64,000 nucleotides of DNA from Catenulispora sp. MAP5-51 (GCF_041261205.1 NZ_JBGCCH010000022.1:62001-126000), one strand, 5' to 3'; positions 8,916 through 18,300 are shown, counted from the stretch's first letter. The notes: generated by a model not told the origin, from the sequence alone. Numbers and translations: made by a program.

Positions 8916-9718
8916 GCGACGAGCAGATCCTGGGCGGCGGACTGGCGAACCACGGCCAGGTCGTCAAACGTGGCGACACCGTCGAGCGTCCCGCTCCCCC
9001 GCACGCCGCCGCGCTGCACACCTACCTGCGTGCGCTGCAAGAGGCCGGGTTCGACGGCGTCCCGGAGCCGAAGGAGCTCAGCGGGGAGCGCGAGGTACTG
9101 AGCTTCGTGCGCGGCGACGTCGCGATTCCGCCGTACCCCGAGTGGTCACGCGGTGAGGACGTGCTCACATCGGTAGGACAACTGCTGCGGCGGATGCACG
9201 ACGCGACCGCCGACGTACCGATCCCCGACGCGAAGTGGCCGACCGAGTTCGCCGACCCCGGAGCCGGCGAGGCCGAGCGGCTCGTGCTCTGCCACAACGA
9301 CGCCTGCCTGGAGAACATCGTCTTCCGCGACGGTCGGGCGGTGGCCTTGATCGACTTCGACTTCGCCGCACCGGGACGGCCGCTGTGGGATCTGGCGATG
9401 TGCGCGTGGTACTGGGTACCGATGGTTCCGCAGGCCATCGCGGCGGTCGAAGGTCTCGACGGCATGGACAGCGCGGCCCGGTTGCGGATCCTGGTCGACG
9501 CCTACGGGCTCGACGACGCGGACCGCCGAGCGCTGCTGGAGCTCTTCGCACCGGCTGTCACCGTGATGCAGACGTTCATGAAGGCGCGCGTGGCCGCCGG
9601 CGACCCGGTGTTCACCGAAGTCGACGCCGAGCGCGATCCGATGCGGTACGCGAAGATCCTGGCCTGGCTCGAGGACCAGCACGAGACATTCCTCGCCGCG
9701 CTCACCGCCGACCGCTAG
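8912..9718 (+). CDS. APH-type phosphotransferase
   Basis: 268 residues from the ATG that overlaps the exonuclease stop. The catalytic loop LCHNDACLENIVF and the metal site LIDFDFAAPGRPLWDLAM are the H-x-D...N and D-F-D motifs of aminoglycoside/choline-type kinases. It phosphorylates a small-molecule hydroxyl with ATP or GTP; antibiotic resistance cannot be assumed. The frame is open upstream to 8273, but this region overlaps the exonuclease and is not coding. Confidence 0.87.
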   Translation: MSDEQILGGGLANHGQVVKRGDTVERPAPPHAAALHTYLRALQEAGFDGVPEPKELSGEREVLSFVRGDVAIPPYPEWSRGEDVLTSVGQLLRRMHDATADVPIPDAKWPTEFADPGAGEAERLVLCHNDACLENIVFRDGRAVALIDFDFAAPGRPLWDLAMCAWYWVPMVPQAIAAVEGLDGMDSAARLRILVDAYGLDDADRRALLELFAPAVTVMQTFMKARVAAGDPVFTEVDAERDPMRYAKILAWLEDQHETFLAALTADR

Positions 9719-9765
9719 CGGCTGCGGCCCTCACCGGATCAGCCGTCGAAGGGGCAGCTGCCGCA

Positions 9766-9795
9766 GGGGCAGGCATCGAAGGGGCAGGCATCGAA
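9766..9795. repeat. 15-bp exact tandem duplication
   Basis: Two perfect adjacent copies of GGGGCAGGCATCGAA, with a decayed third upstream at about 9748. It lies in the convergent gap between the phosphotransferase and the gamma-lyase, 9719-9912, where I see no gene. Confidence 0.8.
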
Positions 9796-9912
9796 GACGA
9801 TCCAGCAGGTCGAGCCCCAGGTCACGGTGGTCCTTCCGTACTACCTCCCGTTGTAGCTCCTGCTCGAGCAGGGGCAGCACGGCCAGCCGCGCGCCCCTGC
9901 CATCCCACGCTT

Positions 9913-11085
9913 CTATGAGCGCAGCGCGCGCTCCAGGTCCGCGTACAGGTCCTCGGGGTCCTCCAGGCCCACCGAGATCCGCAGCACCGAGGCGTGCGGC
10001 TTGGCGTCGGCGGCGACCGGCCGGTGGGTCAGCGAGGCCGGGTGCTGGATCAGGGTGTCGACACCGCCGAGGGACACCGCGTGGGTGATCAGCCGGACCG
10101 AGTCCGCCGCGCGCGCCGCCGCGTCGTAGCCGCCGCGCACGGACATGGCGAACACCGCGCCGGGGCCGGTCATCTGGCGGCCGATGAGGTGCTGCGGGTC
10201 GCACTCGGTCAGGCCCGGGTAGTAGACGCGTTCCACCGCCGGGTTCGCCAGCAGGCGGTCGACCAGCTTCTCAGCGTTCTGGGACTGGTGCCGGATGCGC
10301 AGCGGCAGCGTCTGCAGGCCGCGGTGCAGGAGGTAGGACGACAGCGGGTGCAGCACCGAGCCGGTGATGGCGCGGACCGGGCGCAGGCGCTCGGCCCAGG
10401 CCTGGGTGGTGGCGACCGCGCCGGCCAGCACGTCGCCGTGGCCGCCGAGGTACTTCGTGGCGCTGTGCACGACCAGGGTGGCGCCGAAGTCGGCGGGCTT
10501 CTGCAGGATCGGCGTGGCGAAGGTGTTGTCGACCAGCAGCGGGACGTCGCCGCACTGCTCGGCGACGCGGGCCAGGTCGAGCAGTTCCAGCGTCGGGTTG
10601 GCCGGGGTCTCCAGGATCACCAGGCCGGTGTCCGGGCGGCGGGCGGCGGCGATGCCGTCGGTCGCCGCCCAGGTCACCTCGGTGCCGAGCAGGCCGCTGG
10701 CCAGCAGGTGGTCGCTGCCGCCGTACAACGGCCGGACGGCCACGACGTGCCGCTTACCCTCGGCGGCCGCGGCCAGCAGGCAGGCGGTGATCGCGGCCAT
10801 GCCGGAGGCGAACGCGACAGCGGCCTCGGTGTTCTCCATGCGCGCCAGGGCTTCCTCAAAGCGCGCGGTCGTCGGGTTCCACAGCCGCTGGTAGACGTGG
10901 CTGCCGCCGCTGATCGGCGTGCCGCCGCCGGCCAGGGCCTCGTAGCTGTCCCCGCCCAGGCCCACGTTCGGCAGCGGGTTGGTGGTCGACAGGTCGATCG
11001 GGGGGACGTGGACGCCGAGGGCGGCCAGGTCGTCGCGGCCGGCGTGGACGGCGATGGTGTCGGGCAGTGCGGAGGCGGGCAGCAT
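9913..11085 (-). CDS. PLP-dependent trans-sulfuration enzyme (methionine gamma-lyase/cystathionine gamma-synthase family)
   Basis: 390 residues from the ATG at 11085 (MLPASALPD). The PLP lysine lies in VVHSATKYLGGHGDVLAG. Other family marks are ENTEAAVAFASGMAAI, the YGGSDHL phosphate loop and LLVDNTFATPILQKP. Members cleave or build C-S bonds of homocysteine, cystathionine or methionine; residues that separate lyase from synthase cannot be judged here. The divergent Lrp/AsnC gene 110 bp away suggests an amino-acid-responsive switch, and a degradative gamma-lyase is the better guess. Confidence 0.88.
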   Translation of the reverse strand: MLPASALPDTIAVHAGRDDLAALGVHVPPIDLSTTNPLPNVGLGGDSYEALAGGGTPISGGSHVYQRLWNPTTARFEEALARMENTEAAVAFASGMAAITACLLAAAAEGKRHVVAVRPLYGGSDHLLASGLLGTEVTWAATDGIAAARRPDTGLVILETPANPTLELLDLARVAEQCGDVPLLVDNTFATPILQKPADFGATLVVHSATKYLGGHGDVLAGAVATTQAWAERLRPVRAITGSVLHPLSSYLLHRGLQTLPLRIRHQSQNAEKLVDRLLANPAVERVYYPGLTECDPQHLIGRQMTGPGAVFAMSVRGGYDAAARAADSVRLITHAVSLGGVDTLIQHPASLTHRPVAADAKPHASVLRISVGLEDPEDLYADLERALRS

Positions 11086-11195
11086 GCGGTCATTGTTGAA
11101 GATACGTCGGCAGGATGGGAAGTGTCGCGAACAAGATTCTGTGCAGGTCAGGGCATTCATTGAAAGATTCAGCAGCATCGGTGACACTGAGCGGT

Positions 11196-11741
11196 ATGCC
11201 GAACGATCTGCGAGCCGCCCGGCCGGTCCTGGACGACACCGACCGCGCGATCCTGGCGGTGCTGGCGGCCGACGCGCGCACCCCGAACAACGCGATCGCC
11301 GAGGCGGTGGGGATCGCGCCGTCGACCTGTCTGGCCCGGATCCGGACGCTGCGCGAGCGCGGCGTGATCCGCGGGTTCCACGCCGACATCGACCCGACGG
11401 CGCTCGGGCGCGGGCTTCAGGCGATGATCGCGGTGCGGCTGCGGGCCCATACGCGCGAGCGTGTGCAGGAGTTCATACGGGACGTGCCCGGTCTTCCGGA
11501 CGTCGTCGGGGTCTGGCACGTGGCCGGCGCCGACGACTATCTGCTGCACATCGCGGTCGCCGACTCCGACGCGCTGCGGGACTTCGTCCTGGAGCACCTG
11601 ACGACACACCCGGCCGTGGGTCACACCGAGACGAGTCTGATCTTCGGGCACCTGCGCGGCGCGGTCGGCGCCACGAGCCCGGCCGGCCGGGCACCGGTAA
11701 CCGATCAAACCGGTGTACGCCACCTACCTGCCGAGGGCTAG
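11196..11741 (+). CDS. Lrp/AsnC-family transcriptional regulator
   Basis: 181 residues from the ATG at 11196 (MPNDLRAARPVLDDTDRAIL). The N-terminal helix-turn-helix (NNAIAEAVGIAPSTCLARIRTLRERGVI) is followed by an alpha-beta RAM domain for amino-acid binding and oligomer formation. It is divergent from the gamma-lyase, and 11086-11195 must carry both promoters, the usual arrangement for a dedicated local regulator. The gene for the M3 peptidase starts 9 bp after its stop. Confidence 0.92.
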   Translation: MPNDLRAARPVLDDTDRAILAVLAADARTPNNAIAEAVGIAPSTCLARIRTLRERGVIRGFHADIDPTALGRGLQAMIAVRLRAHTRERVQEFIRDVPGLPDVVGVWHVAGADDYLLHIAVADSDALRDFVLEHLTTHPAVGHTETSLIFGHLRGAVGATSPAGRAPVTDQTGVRHLPAEG

Positions 11742-11750
11742 AGTCGGGAC

Positions 11751-13784
11751 GTGACCACAGAGAATCCGTTTTTCCGCCGCAGCACGCTGCCCTATGAGCT
11801 GCCGCCGTTCGCCGACATCCGCGAGGAGCACTACACCGCGGCCTTCGACGCCGGCTTCGCCGAGCACCTGGCCGAGATCGCAGCGATCGCCGGGAACCCC
11901 GAACCGGCGACGTTCGAGAACACGATCGTGGCCATGGAGCGCGCCGGCACCCTGCTGAACCGGGTCGCCTCGGTGTTCTTCCCGCAGACCTCCACCGACA
12001 CCAGCGACGCCCTGCAGGAGATCGAGCAGGAGATCAACCCGCGCTGGGCCGCGCACATGGACGCGATCAACCTGGACCCGGCGCTGTTCGCACGCATCGA
12101 CGACCTCTACGAGCGCCGTGCGGACCTGGGCCTGAGCGAGGTGGAGCTGCGGCTGCTGGAGAAGCACCGCCTGAACTTCGTACGGGGCGGCGCGAAGCTG
12201 TCGGCGGCCGACAAGGACCGCCTGAAGGCGCTCAACGAGCAGCTGGCCGCGCTGTCCACGGACTTCGACCGGAACCTGCTGGCCGCGAACAAGGCCGGGC
12301 AGCAGGTGTTCGACTCCGCCGAGCAGCTGGCGGGCCTGACCGCGGACGCGGTCGCGTCGGCGAAGGAGAACGGCGAGGCGGTCGGGCTGCCCGGCAAGTA
12401 CGTGATCTCGCTGAAGAACTTCTCGAACCAGACACAGCTGGCCTCGTTGGACGACCGGGACGCGCGCCGGGCACTGCTGACGGCGTCCCTGGAGCGGGCC
12501 TGGGACACCAACGGTCCGATCGCCGTCGAGATGGCGAAGCTGCGGGCCGAGCGTGCGGCGCTGCTGGGCTACGGCTCGTACGCCGAGTACGCGCTCCAGG
12601 ACCGGACGGCCCGCACCACCGAGGCGGTGGAGGACCTGATGGCGCGGCTGATCCCGGCCGCGGTGGCGAACGCCGGCAAGGAGGCCGAGGCGCTGCGTGC
12701 GCACCTGCCGGCCGGTCAGAGCCTGGAGGCCTGGGACTGGACGTACTACTCGGAGAAGGTGCGCCTGGCCGAGTACGACGTCGACTCCGAGGCGCTGCGG
12801 CCCTACCTGGAGCTGGACACCGTGCTGGTCGACGGTGTGTTCCACGCCGCGGAGCTGGTGTACGGGATCACCTTCAAGGCCCGTCCCGACCTGGTGGCCT
12901 ACCACCCGGATGTGCGGATCTGGGAGGTCTTCGACGCGGACGGCTCCGGCATCGGGTTGTTCCTCGGCGACTTCTACGCGCGCGGCTCCAAGCGCGGCGG
13001 GGCGTGGATGACGAACTACGTGGACCAGTCCCGGCTGCTCGGCCAGCCGCCGGTGATCGTGAACAACCTGAACGTGGCCAAGCCGCCGGCCGGCGAGCCG
13101 ACGCTGCTGATGTGGGACGAGGTCCGCACGTTGTTCCACGAGTTCGGACACGCGTTGCACGGCCTGTTCTCGGACGTGGAGCACCCGACCTTCTCCGGTA
13201 CGAGCACGCCGCGGGACTTCGTGGAGTACCCGTCCCAGGTGAACGAGATGTGGGCGCAGTGGCCGGAGGTCCTGGCGAACTACGCCAAGCACTACCTCAC
13301 CGGCGAGCCGGTTCCGGCGGACCTGCTGGAGCGGATGGCCGTGGCGGAGAAGTTCGGCCAGGGCTTCGCGACCGTGGAGATCCTCGGCGCGGTGATGCTG
13401 GACTGGGCGTGGCACACGATCGGGGCCGGCGAGGACCCGGTTGAGGCCAAGGAGTTCGAGGCGGCCGCGCTCAAGCGGTACGGGCTGGCGGTGCCGGAGA
13501 TCCCGTCGCGCTACCGCACCAGCTACTTCGCGCACATCTGGGGCAACGACTACTGCGCCGGCTACTACTCGTACTTGTGGAGCGAGGTCCTGGACAAGGA
13601 CACGGTCGACTGGTTCAAGGACGGTGTGGGGCAGGGGCGGTCGATCCGCGAGAGCGGCGAGGCGTTCCGGCGTGCGGTGCTCTCCCGGGGCGGGAGTGTG
13701 GACCTGATGGCGGCCTTCGCGCAGTTCCGGGGGCGCGCGCCGGAGGTAGAACCGATGTTGAGGGCCCGAGGGCTGGCAGCCTGA
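11751..13784 (+). CDS. dcp: M3-family metallopeptidase, peptidyl-dipeptidase Dcp type
   Basis: 677 residues, the normal length for Dcp/oligopeptidase A. The zinc site is HEFGHALHGLFS at residues 463-474, with the third ligand in the downstream VNEMWAQWPEVLANY region. The long helical N-terminal part matches the peptide-channel fold. It is a cytoplasmic enzyme that removes C-terminal dipeptides from short peptides. GTG start immediately after the Lrp gene, perhaps one transcript. A long open frame exists antisense but is a GC artefact. Confidence 0.93.
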   Translation: MTTENPFFRRSTLPYELPPFADIREEHYTAAFDAGFAEHLAEIAAIAGNPEPATFENTIVAMERAGTLLNRVASVFFPQTSTDTSDALQEIEQEINPRWAAHMDAINLDPALFARIDDLYERRADLGLSEVELRLLEKHRLNFVRGGAKLSAADKDRLKALNEQLAALSTDFDRNLLAANKAGQQVFDSAEQLAGLTADAVASAKENGEAVGLPGKYVISLKNFSNQTQLASLDDRDARRALLTASLERAWDTNGPIAVEMAKLRAERAALLGYGSYAEYALQDRTARTTEAVEDLMARLIPAAVANAGKEAEALRAHLPAGQSLEAWDWTYYSEKVRLAEYDVDSEALRPYLELDTVLVDGVFHAAELVYGITFKARPDLVAYHPDVRIWEVFDADGSGIGLFLGDFYARGSKRGGAWMTNYVDQSRLLGQPPVIVNNLNVAKPPAGEPTLLMWDEVRTLFHEFGHALHGLFSDVEHPTFSGTSTPRDFVEYPSQVNEMWAQWPEVLANYAKHYLTGEPVPADLLERMAVAEKFGQGFATVEILGAVMLDWAWHTIGAGEDPVEAKEFEAAALKRYGLAVPEIPSRYRTSYFAHIWGNDYCAGYYSYLWSEVLDKDTVDWFKDGVGQGRSIRESGEAFRRAVLSRGGSVDLMAAFAQFRGRAPEVEPMLRARGLAA

Positions 13785-13864
13785 GGTGGTTCGCTGGGTC
13801 GCGCGGGGCGGTGTTCGCCCGGCGCGGCCCATGGCTGGTGGCGGCTTGGAGCCCCAGATATGAA

Positions 13865-13898
13865 CTCGGGGCCTGAGCTATGAGCTCGGGGCCTGAGC
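13865..13898. repeat. Short direct repeat, 20-bp period
   Basis: CTCGGGGCCTGAGC occurs at 13865-13878 and 13885-13898, with a weaker copy before it. It lies in the convergent gap between dcp and the GNAT gene, and GAGCTATGAGCTC within it recalls the 12-bp family only loosely. Confidence 0.65.
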
Positions 13899-13914
13899 CC
13901 GCCGGGCCCGCGGG

Positions 13915-14373
13915 TCAGCCCAGCTTCAGCTTGAAACCCACGTGCGACGGCACGAATCCGAGCCGCTCGTAGAACCGGTGGGCGTCGGGGCGCTCGGCGT
14001 TGGAGGTCAGCTGCACCTGCTTGCACCCGGCGTTCTGCGACTGCTCGATGGCCCACTGCATCATCTGCGTGCCCAGGCCGCTGCCGCGCTCGCTGGAGGC
14101 GACGCGCACGCTCTCGATCAACGCCCGTTTGAGTCCCTGCTGAGCCACGCCGGGGATGAAGGTGAGTTGGAAGGTGCCGACGGCGACGCCGCCGCGTTCG
14201 GCGACGATCAGGCGCTGGTTGGGATCGGCTTCGAGTTCTGCGAAGGCCGCGAGGTAGGGCGTCATGTCCTGGGGGTCCTCGCGAGTGGAGCCGAGCTTGT
14301 CGTCGGCGAGCATGGCGACGATCGCGGGCAGGTCGGCGGTGGTGGCGTCACGGAGGATCAAGGACTCGGTCAT
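13915..14373 (-). CDS. GNAT N-acetyltransferase
   Basis: 152 residues from the ATG at 14373 (MTESLILRDATTADLPAI). The acetyl-CoA loop is SSERGSGLGTQMMQWAIE, followed by the usual RPDAHRFYERLGF motif. Family members acetylate small amines or protein N-termini; the substrate is unknown. The gene is divergent from the ADP-ribosylglycohydrolase, with 55 bp between the starts. Confidence 0.87.
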   Translation of the reverse strand: MTESLILRDATTADLPAIVAMLADDKLGSTREDPQDMTPYLAAFAELEADPNQRLIVAERGGVAVGTFQLTFIPGVAQQGLKRALIESVRVASSERGSGLGTQMMQWAIEQSQNAGCKQVQLTSNAERPDAHRFYERLGFVPSHVGFKLKLG

Positions 14374-14428
14374 AGACCGGCACTGTAGCTGGCACACTGA
14401 CGTGGTCGTATCAGCGGGAGGGGATCAC

Positions 14429-15436
14429 ATGACGGCGACCGGTTCGATGTTCGGGCTCGCGTTCGGGGACTGTATGGGCAAGCCCACGGAGTTCCAACGG
14501 TTCGAGGAGATCGTGCGGCTGTACGGCCCGCAGGGTCCTTCGGTTCTACCTCCGGGCGGCCTGGTCACCGATGACACGCAGATGGCGCTGGCCGTCGCCG
14601 ACGCGCTGCTGGAGCAGCCCGAGGGTGCCGAGCTGGCGGTGGAGCCGTTCACCGCCTCGTTGATCGAGCACTTCCTGGCGTGGGCGAAGTCGCCGGACAA
14701 CAACCGTGCGCCGGGGATGACCTGTCTGCGTGCCATCGGCAACCTGGGCAACGGTCTGAGCTGGCCGGAGGCGACGCAGCGCGGTTCGAAGGGGTGCGGT
14801 GCGAACATGCGCGTGACTCCGATCGGGCTGCTGCCGCAGGCCTCGGAGACGACGATCGCCGGCGCCGCGCAGTTGCAAGCGGCGCTGACTCACGGCCACG
14901 CGACCGGCCTGGCCGCCTCGGACCTGACGGCGTTCGCGACGCGCTGGCTGGCGCAGGGGATGGCGCCGTCGGACCTCGTACCGGCGCTGCGGGAGCGCTG
15001 CCAGGAGCAGCGCCGTATCTACCACGGTGACTGGCTCGGCGACGATCTGTGGCGGGTCCCGATGCGGAACTCGCCGGAGGAGTTCATCGAGGCCGGGTGG
15101 GTCGAGTGCGGGATGATCCTCGGCGTGCTGGCCAGGGCGGCCGAGAACCCGGATCCGGCGGTTGACCCCTGCGACTACACCGGCGAGGGGTGGATCGCCG
15201 AGGAAGCACTGGCGACCGCGCTGTTGTGCTTCCTGATGTACTCCGACGAGCCGGTGCGTGCGCTGGGCCGGGCTGCTGCCACCGGTGGTGACTCGGACTC
15301 GATCGCCGCGCTGGCCGGCGCTTTCCTGGGGGCGCGGCACGGGCTGGAGGCGTTCCCGGCGGATTGGCCGGAGCAGATCGAGTACCGCGAGCGTCTGGCC
15401 CGGGCTGGTGCCGCGTGGGATGCGGGACGTTCGTGA
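14429..15436 (+). CDS. ADP-ribosylglycohydrolase (DraG/ARH family)
   Basis: 335 residues from the ATG at 14429, with a strong GGGAGGGG site. Metal-site motifs are TDDTQMALAVADAL near residue 50 and GGDSDSIAALAGAFLGA near residue 290, the pair of di-magnesium sites that define the family. It removes ADP-ribose from proteins or small molecules. The C-terminus overlaps the start of a 58-residue protein (GTGA), so the two are translationally coupled. Confidence 0.92.
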   Translation: MTATGSMFGLAFGDCMGKPTEFQRFEEIVRLYGPQGPSVLPPGGLVTDDTQMALAVADALLEQPEGAELAVEPFTASLIEHFLAWAKSPDNNRAPGMTCLRAIGNLGNGLSWPEATQRGSKGCGANMRVTPIGLLPQASETTIAGAAQLQAALTHGHATGLAASDLTAFATRWLAQGMAPSDLVPALRERCQEQRRIYHGDWLGDDLWRVPMRNSPEEFIEAGWVECGMILGVLARAAENPDPAVDPCDYTGEGWIAEEALATALLCFLMYSDEPVRALGRAAATGGDSDSIAALAGAFLGARHGLEAFPADWPEQIEYRERLARAGAAWDAGRS

Positions 15437-15609
15437 ACGGCACCGTGTTCGAGGTCTGGCGTCAGGACGACAACGGGAACCGGTACCTGATGACCACCCA
15501 TCCGGATCGGGCATCGGCCGAGGCCGCCGTCGCCGAGATCGAGGCCGGAGTCCAGCACAAGCAGCTGTACTACGTCGTGGAACGTCCGGTGCTGCAACGG
15601 GAAGGCTGA
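15433..15609 (+). CDS. Small hypothetical protein coupled to the ADP-ribosylglycohydrolase
   Basis: 58 residues from the GTG that overlaps the preceding stop. The pattern VFEVWRQDDNGNRYLMTTHPDRASAEAAVAEIEAG resembles the small beta-alpha-beta proteins of actinomycetes that keep a conserved Y/F-VVE end (LYYVVERPV). No function is known to me. Coupling suggests expression at the same level as the hydrolase. Confidence 0.7.
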   Translation: MNGTVFEVWRQDDNGNRYLMTTHPDRASAEAAVAEIEAGVQHKQLYYVVERPVLQREG

Positions 15610-15670
15610 TCGAGACCTGGTCGAGGTCCGATCAGCCGATGCGATCGGTCGAGGGCGGCGGCGCGCTCAG

Positions 15671-16537
15671 TCAGTCGCCCTTGCGCGCGTTGGCGACGAT
15701 CGCCTGGACGTAGGTCGGCCACAGCTCCTCGGGCAGGTCGTGGCCGGCGCCGGGGATGATCAGCGGTTCGACCCCGAGCGCGGCGGCGGTCGCACGGCCG
15801 CCGCTGACGTCGACGAGCTTGTCGGAGTCGCCGTGGATGACGGCGCTGGGCACGCTGACGGCGGCCAGCCCCGGGGTGCGGTCGGGCGAGGTGACGATGC
15901 AGGCGAGCTGGCGTGCGGAGCCGGCGGGCGTGAAGGAGCGGTCGAACGCCTCCCCGATGCGGGCCCGCAGCTCGGCGGTCGGCGTCGGGTAAGCCGGGGA
16001 GCCGACGGTCTCGAACATCTTCTGCCCGCGGTCGATCGCTTCCTCGCGGTTGGTCGCGGCGGGGCTCAGCAGCAGCGTGATCACCTCGGCCGCCGGCTGC
16101 CCGACGTCGTGGGCCCCGGTGGTGGACATGATCGAGCACAGGGTGCGCAGCCGCGCCGGGTGGTCGATGGCGAACTGCTGGGCGATCATGCCGCCCATCG
16201 ACAGCCCGACGATGTGGGCCGAGTCGACCCCGAGCGCGTCGAGCAGTCCGGCGACGTCGTCGGACAGGTCGGGCATCAGGTAGGGGACGCCGGAGGTGTC
16301 GCCGGCGAGCAGGTCGCCGAAGCCGGGCGGGGGCGCGTCCACGATCGTGGACAGTCCGCAGTCGCGGTTGTCGAAGCGGACGACGTGGAAGCCCTCGTCG
16401 GCGATCGCCTGGCAGAACGGGACCGGCCACGCGATCATCTGCGTGCCCAGCCCCATGATCAGCACCAGCGGCGGAGCGCTCGGGTCGCCGAACGTGTCGT
16501 ACTCGAGCTCGACGCCGTTCGCGGGGGCCTTGGGCAT
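15671..16537 (-). CDS. Alpha/beta-fold hydrolase
   Basis: 288 residues. Nucleophile elbow GLSMGGM, oxyanion region LVLIMGLGTQM, catalytic Asp in IHGDSDKLVD and His in IPGAGHDLPEE, all in the standard order. It resembles the aclacinomycin methylesterase/haloalkane-like esterases common in actinomycetes (FDNRDCGLST after strand 3). The substrate is unknown. The start has AGGAGG upstream. It is divergent from ogt. Confidence 0.88.
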   Translation of the reverse strand: MPKAPANGVELEYDTFGDPSAPPLVLIMGLGTQMIAWPVPFCQAIADEGFHVVRFDNRDCGLSTIVDAPPPGFGDLLAGDTSGVPYLMPDLSDDVAGLLDALGVDSAHIVGLSMGGMIAQQFAIDHPARLRTLCSIMSTTGAHDVGQPAAEVITLLLSPAATNREEAIDRGQKMFETVGSPAYPTPTAELRARIGEAFDRSFTPAGSARQLACIVTSPDRTPGLAAVSVPSAVIHGDSDKLVDVSGGRATAAALGVEPLIIPGAGHDLPEELWPTYVQAIVANARKGD

Positions 16538-16652
16538 GCCGTCCTCCTGGGATCTCGCCGCCGGATCCTCAGGTGGTGGAAGACGGATCCGGCTGATGCC
16601 GCAACCCTAGCTCGCGCAGCGGGCTGTCGGCCCCGCTTGGCACAATGGACAC

Positions 16653-17171
16653 ATGCAGACCGCCTTGCTGGACACCCCGATCGGTACGCTCAACATCGGG
16701 GCCACGGCCCGCGGCCTGCGCCTGGTGCAGTTCCCGCGCGACCGCGAGCAGGACCAGCCCTTCGTCACCAGCGAGCCGACCGCCAAGCCCGACCACATCG
16801 CCCAGGCCCAACTCGACGAGGCGGTCCTACAGCTGACGGAGTACTTCGACGGCAGCCGCACCAGCTTCGACATCGCCCTGGACTGGTACGGCGTGAACGG
16901 GCTGCGCCTGACGGTGCTCAAGCTGCTGGCCGAGGTTCCGTTCGGCGAGACGGTGACCTACGGCGACCTGGCGAGGGGTTCCGGCGCCGGCGTGACAGCG
17001 TCGCAGGCGGTCGGCGGGATCATGGGCAGCAATCCGCTGCCGATCGTCGTGCCCTGCCACCGCGTGCTGGCCGCGGACGGGCTCGGCGGCTTCGGGGGCG
17101 GGCTGCGGACGAAGGAGTGGCTGCTGGCGTGGGAGGGCGTGATGCCGCCGGCGCTGGACTGGGAGGTCTAG
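16653..17171 (+). CDS. ogt: Methylated-DNA--protein-cysteine methyltransferase
   Basis: 172 residues. The suicide cysteine lies in NPLPIVVPCHRVLAADG, the DNA-binding helix in VPFGETVTYGDLA and the helix end in GGFGGGLRTKEWLL. It transfers O6-alkyl groups from guanine to its own cysteine in a single-turnover repair. The length is that of the Ogt/AGT class without an Ada regulatory domain. Confidence 0.93.
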   Translation: MQTALLDTPIGTLNIGATARGLRLVQFPRDREQDQPFVTSEPTAKPDHIAQAQLDEAVLQLTEYFDGSRTSFDIALDWYGVNGLRLTVLKLLAEVPFGETVTYGDLARGSGAGVTASQAVGGIMGSNPLPIVVPCHRVLAADGLGGFGGGLRTKEWLLAWEGVMPPALDWEV

Positions 17172-17210
17172 CCTCTGGGGTCAGCGTCCCGCCTCTGGGG
17201 TCAGCGTCCC
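17171..17210. repeat. 20-bp perfect tandem duplication
   Basis: GCCTCTGGGGTCAGCGTCCC occurs at 17171-17190 and 17191-17210. The second copy contains the stop codon of the minus-strand GNAT gene, so the duplication copied a gene end into the intergenic space. Confidence 0.85.
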
Positions 17211-17770
17211 GGCGCCGGGTCTCCGACGAGCCGTCCGTGGATGTGCTCGTCGTGCAGCTTGTTGTCCCCGTACCGGTACGAGCTCCGGGTCGTGCCCTCG
17301 TGCAGGAAGCCGCACTTGTCCGCGACGCGGCACGAGGCCGTGTTCTCCACCGCGTGGATCAGCTGCACCCGTGTGAGCTCCAGGGCCCCGAAGGCCCACT
17401 CCGTAACGGTTCTGACCGCCGTCGTCGCGACACCGCGGCCGCGGGCCCACGGCGCGACGCGGTAGCCGAGTTCGGCCGAGGACAGCAGCAGGTCGATCTT
17501 GTGCAGCGACACCAGTCCGAGCAGTCGTCCCTCGACGGCCTCGTACACCCCGAACTGCGCTGACTGGCCGCCGTCCCAGTCCGCCCAGCGCTCGGCCCAG
17601 GCGCGCGCCGTCTCCTCGTCGGCGCCGCTGGCCAGCGGGTTCCACAGGACGACTTCCGGGTCGCGGGACAGCTCCATCATGTCGGGGACGTCGCGCAGCG
17701 ACGGCGGGCGCAGCTGGTACCGGCCGGCGACGATCTCGGTCGGTTCCACGACACGATCAAGTGTTTCCAT
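17201..17770 (-). CDS. GNAT N-acetyltransferase, RimJ/RimL type
   Basis: 189 residues with the RimJ-like layout: YQLRPPSLRDVPDMMELSRDPEV at the N-terminus, GYRVAPWARGRGVATTAVR as the acetyl-CoA loop and ENTASCRVADKCGFLHEGTTRSSY near the end. These enzymes acetylate ribosomal-protein N-termini or small amines. The gene is convergent with ogt and divergent from the YbaK-like gene. Confidence 0.88.
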   Translation of the reverse strand: METLDRVVEPTEIVAGRYQLRPPSLRDVPDMMELSRDPEVVLWNPLASGADEETARAWAERWADWDGGQSAQFGVYEAVEGRLLGLVSLHKIDLLLSSAELGYRVAPWARGRGVATTAVRTVTEWAFGALELTRVQLIHAVENTASCRVADKCGFLHEGTTRSSYRYGDNKLHDEHIHGRLVGDPAPGR

Positions 17771-17820
17771 GCCGCGTATTGTGCCGGACTTCCGGCGGGG
17801 GCCCGGATTAATATCCCGTC

Positions 17821-18300
17821 ATGGAACGGATCGCTGAGCATCCGGCCGTGCAGGCCGTCGAGAAGGAACTCCGGGCGAAGGGCTTCGAGCCGAAGGTCGT
17901 CGTGCTGCCGGAGTCGGCACCGAACGCCCAGGCCGCCGCGGATCAGGTCGGGTGTGAGGTCGGCGCGATCGCCAACAGCCTGGTGTTCGAGGCCGACGGC
18001 GCTCCGCTGCTGGTGCTGACCAGCGGTGCGCACCGTGTGGACACGGTGAAGGTGGCGGCGGACCTGGGGGTGGCGAAGGTGGGCCGGGCCTCGAAGGAGT
18101 TCGTGTACGAGCACACCGGCCAGCGCATCGGCGGGGTCGCCCCGCTCGGGCATCCCGCGCCGGTCCGGACGTTGATCGACCAGGCGCTGGCGGCCTACCC
18201 GGAGGTCTGGGCCGCCGCGGGCCACGCGCACACGGTGTTCGCGATCACGTTCGCGGACTTGGTGCGGGTGACCGGCGGCGACGTCGTCGAGGTGAACTGA
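17821..18300 (+). CDS. YbaK/EbsC-family aminoacyl-tRNA deacylase
   Basis: 159 residues. The conserved Lys lies in the strand ANSLVFEADG...LVLTSGAHRVDTVKVAADLG, and the GGVAPLGHP motif is typical of the YbaK/ProX editing fold. Members hydrolyse mischarged tRNAs such as Cys-tRNA(Pro) in trans. Actinomycete homologues of this length are stand-alone enzymes. It is a single gene, facing the serine hydrolase. Confidence 0.9.
   Translation: MERIAEHPAVQAVEKELRAKGFEPKVVVLPESAPNAQAAADQVGCEVGAIANSLVFEADGAPLLVLTSGAHRVDTVKVAADLGVAKVGRASKEFVYEHTGQRIGGVAPLGHPAPVRTLIDQALAAYPEVWAAAGHAHTVFAITFADLVRVTGGDVVEVN

Noticed and set aside
11724-13832. A 702-codon open frame on the minus strand opposite dcp, and similar long antisense frames elsewhere (for example 3649-4992, 41084-42880)
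   Set aside because: Arg/Gly/Ala/Pro-rich products without motifs, a common effect of very GC-rich third positions opposite a strongly coding frame.
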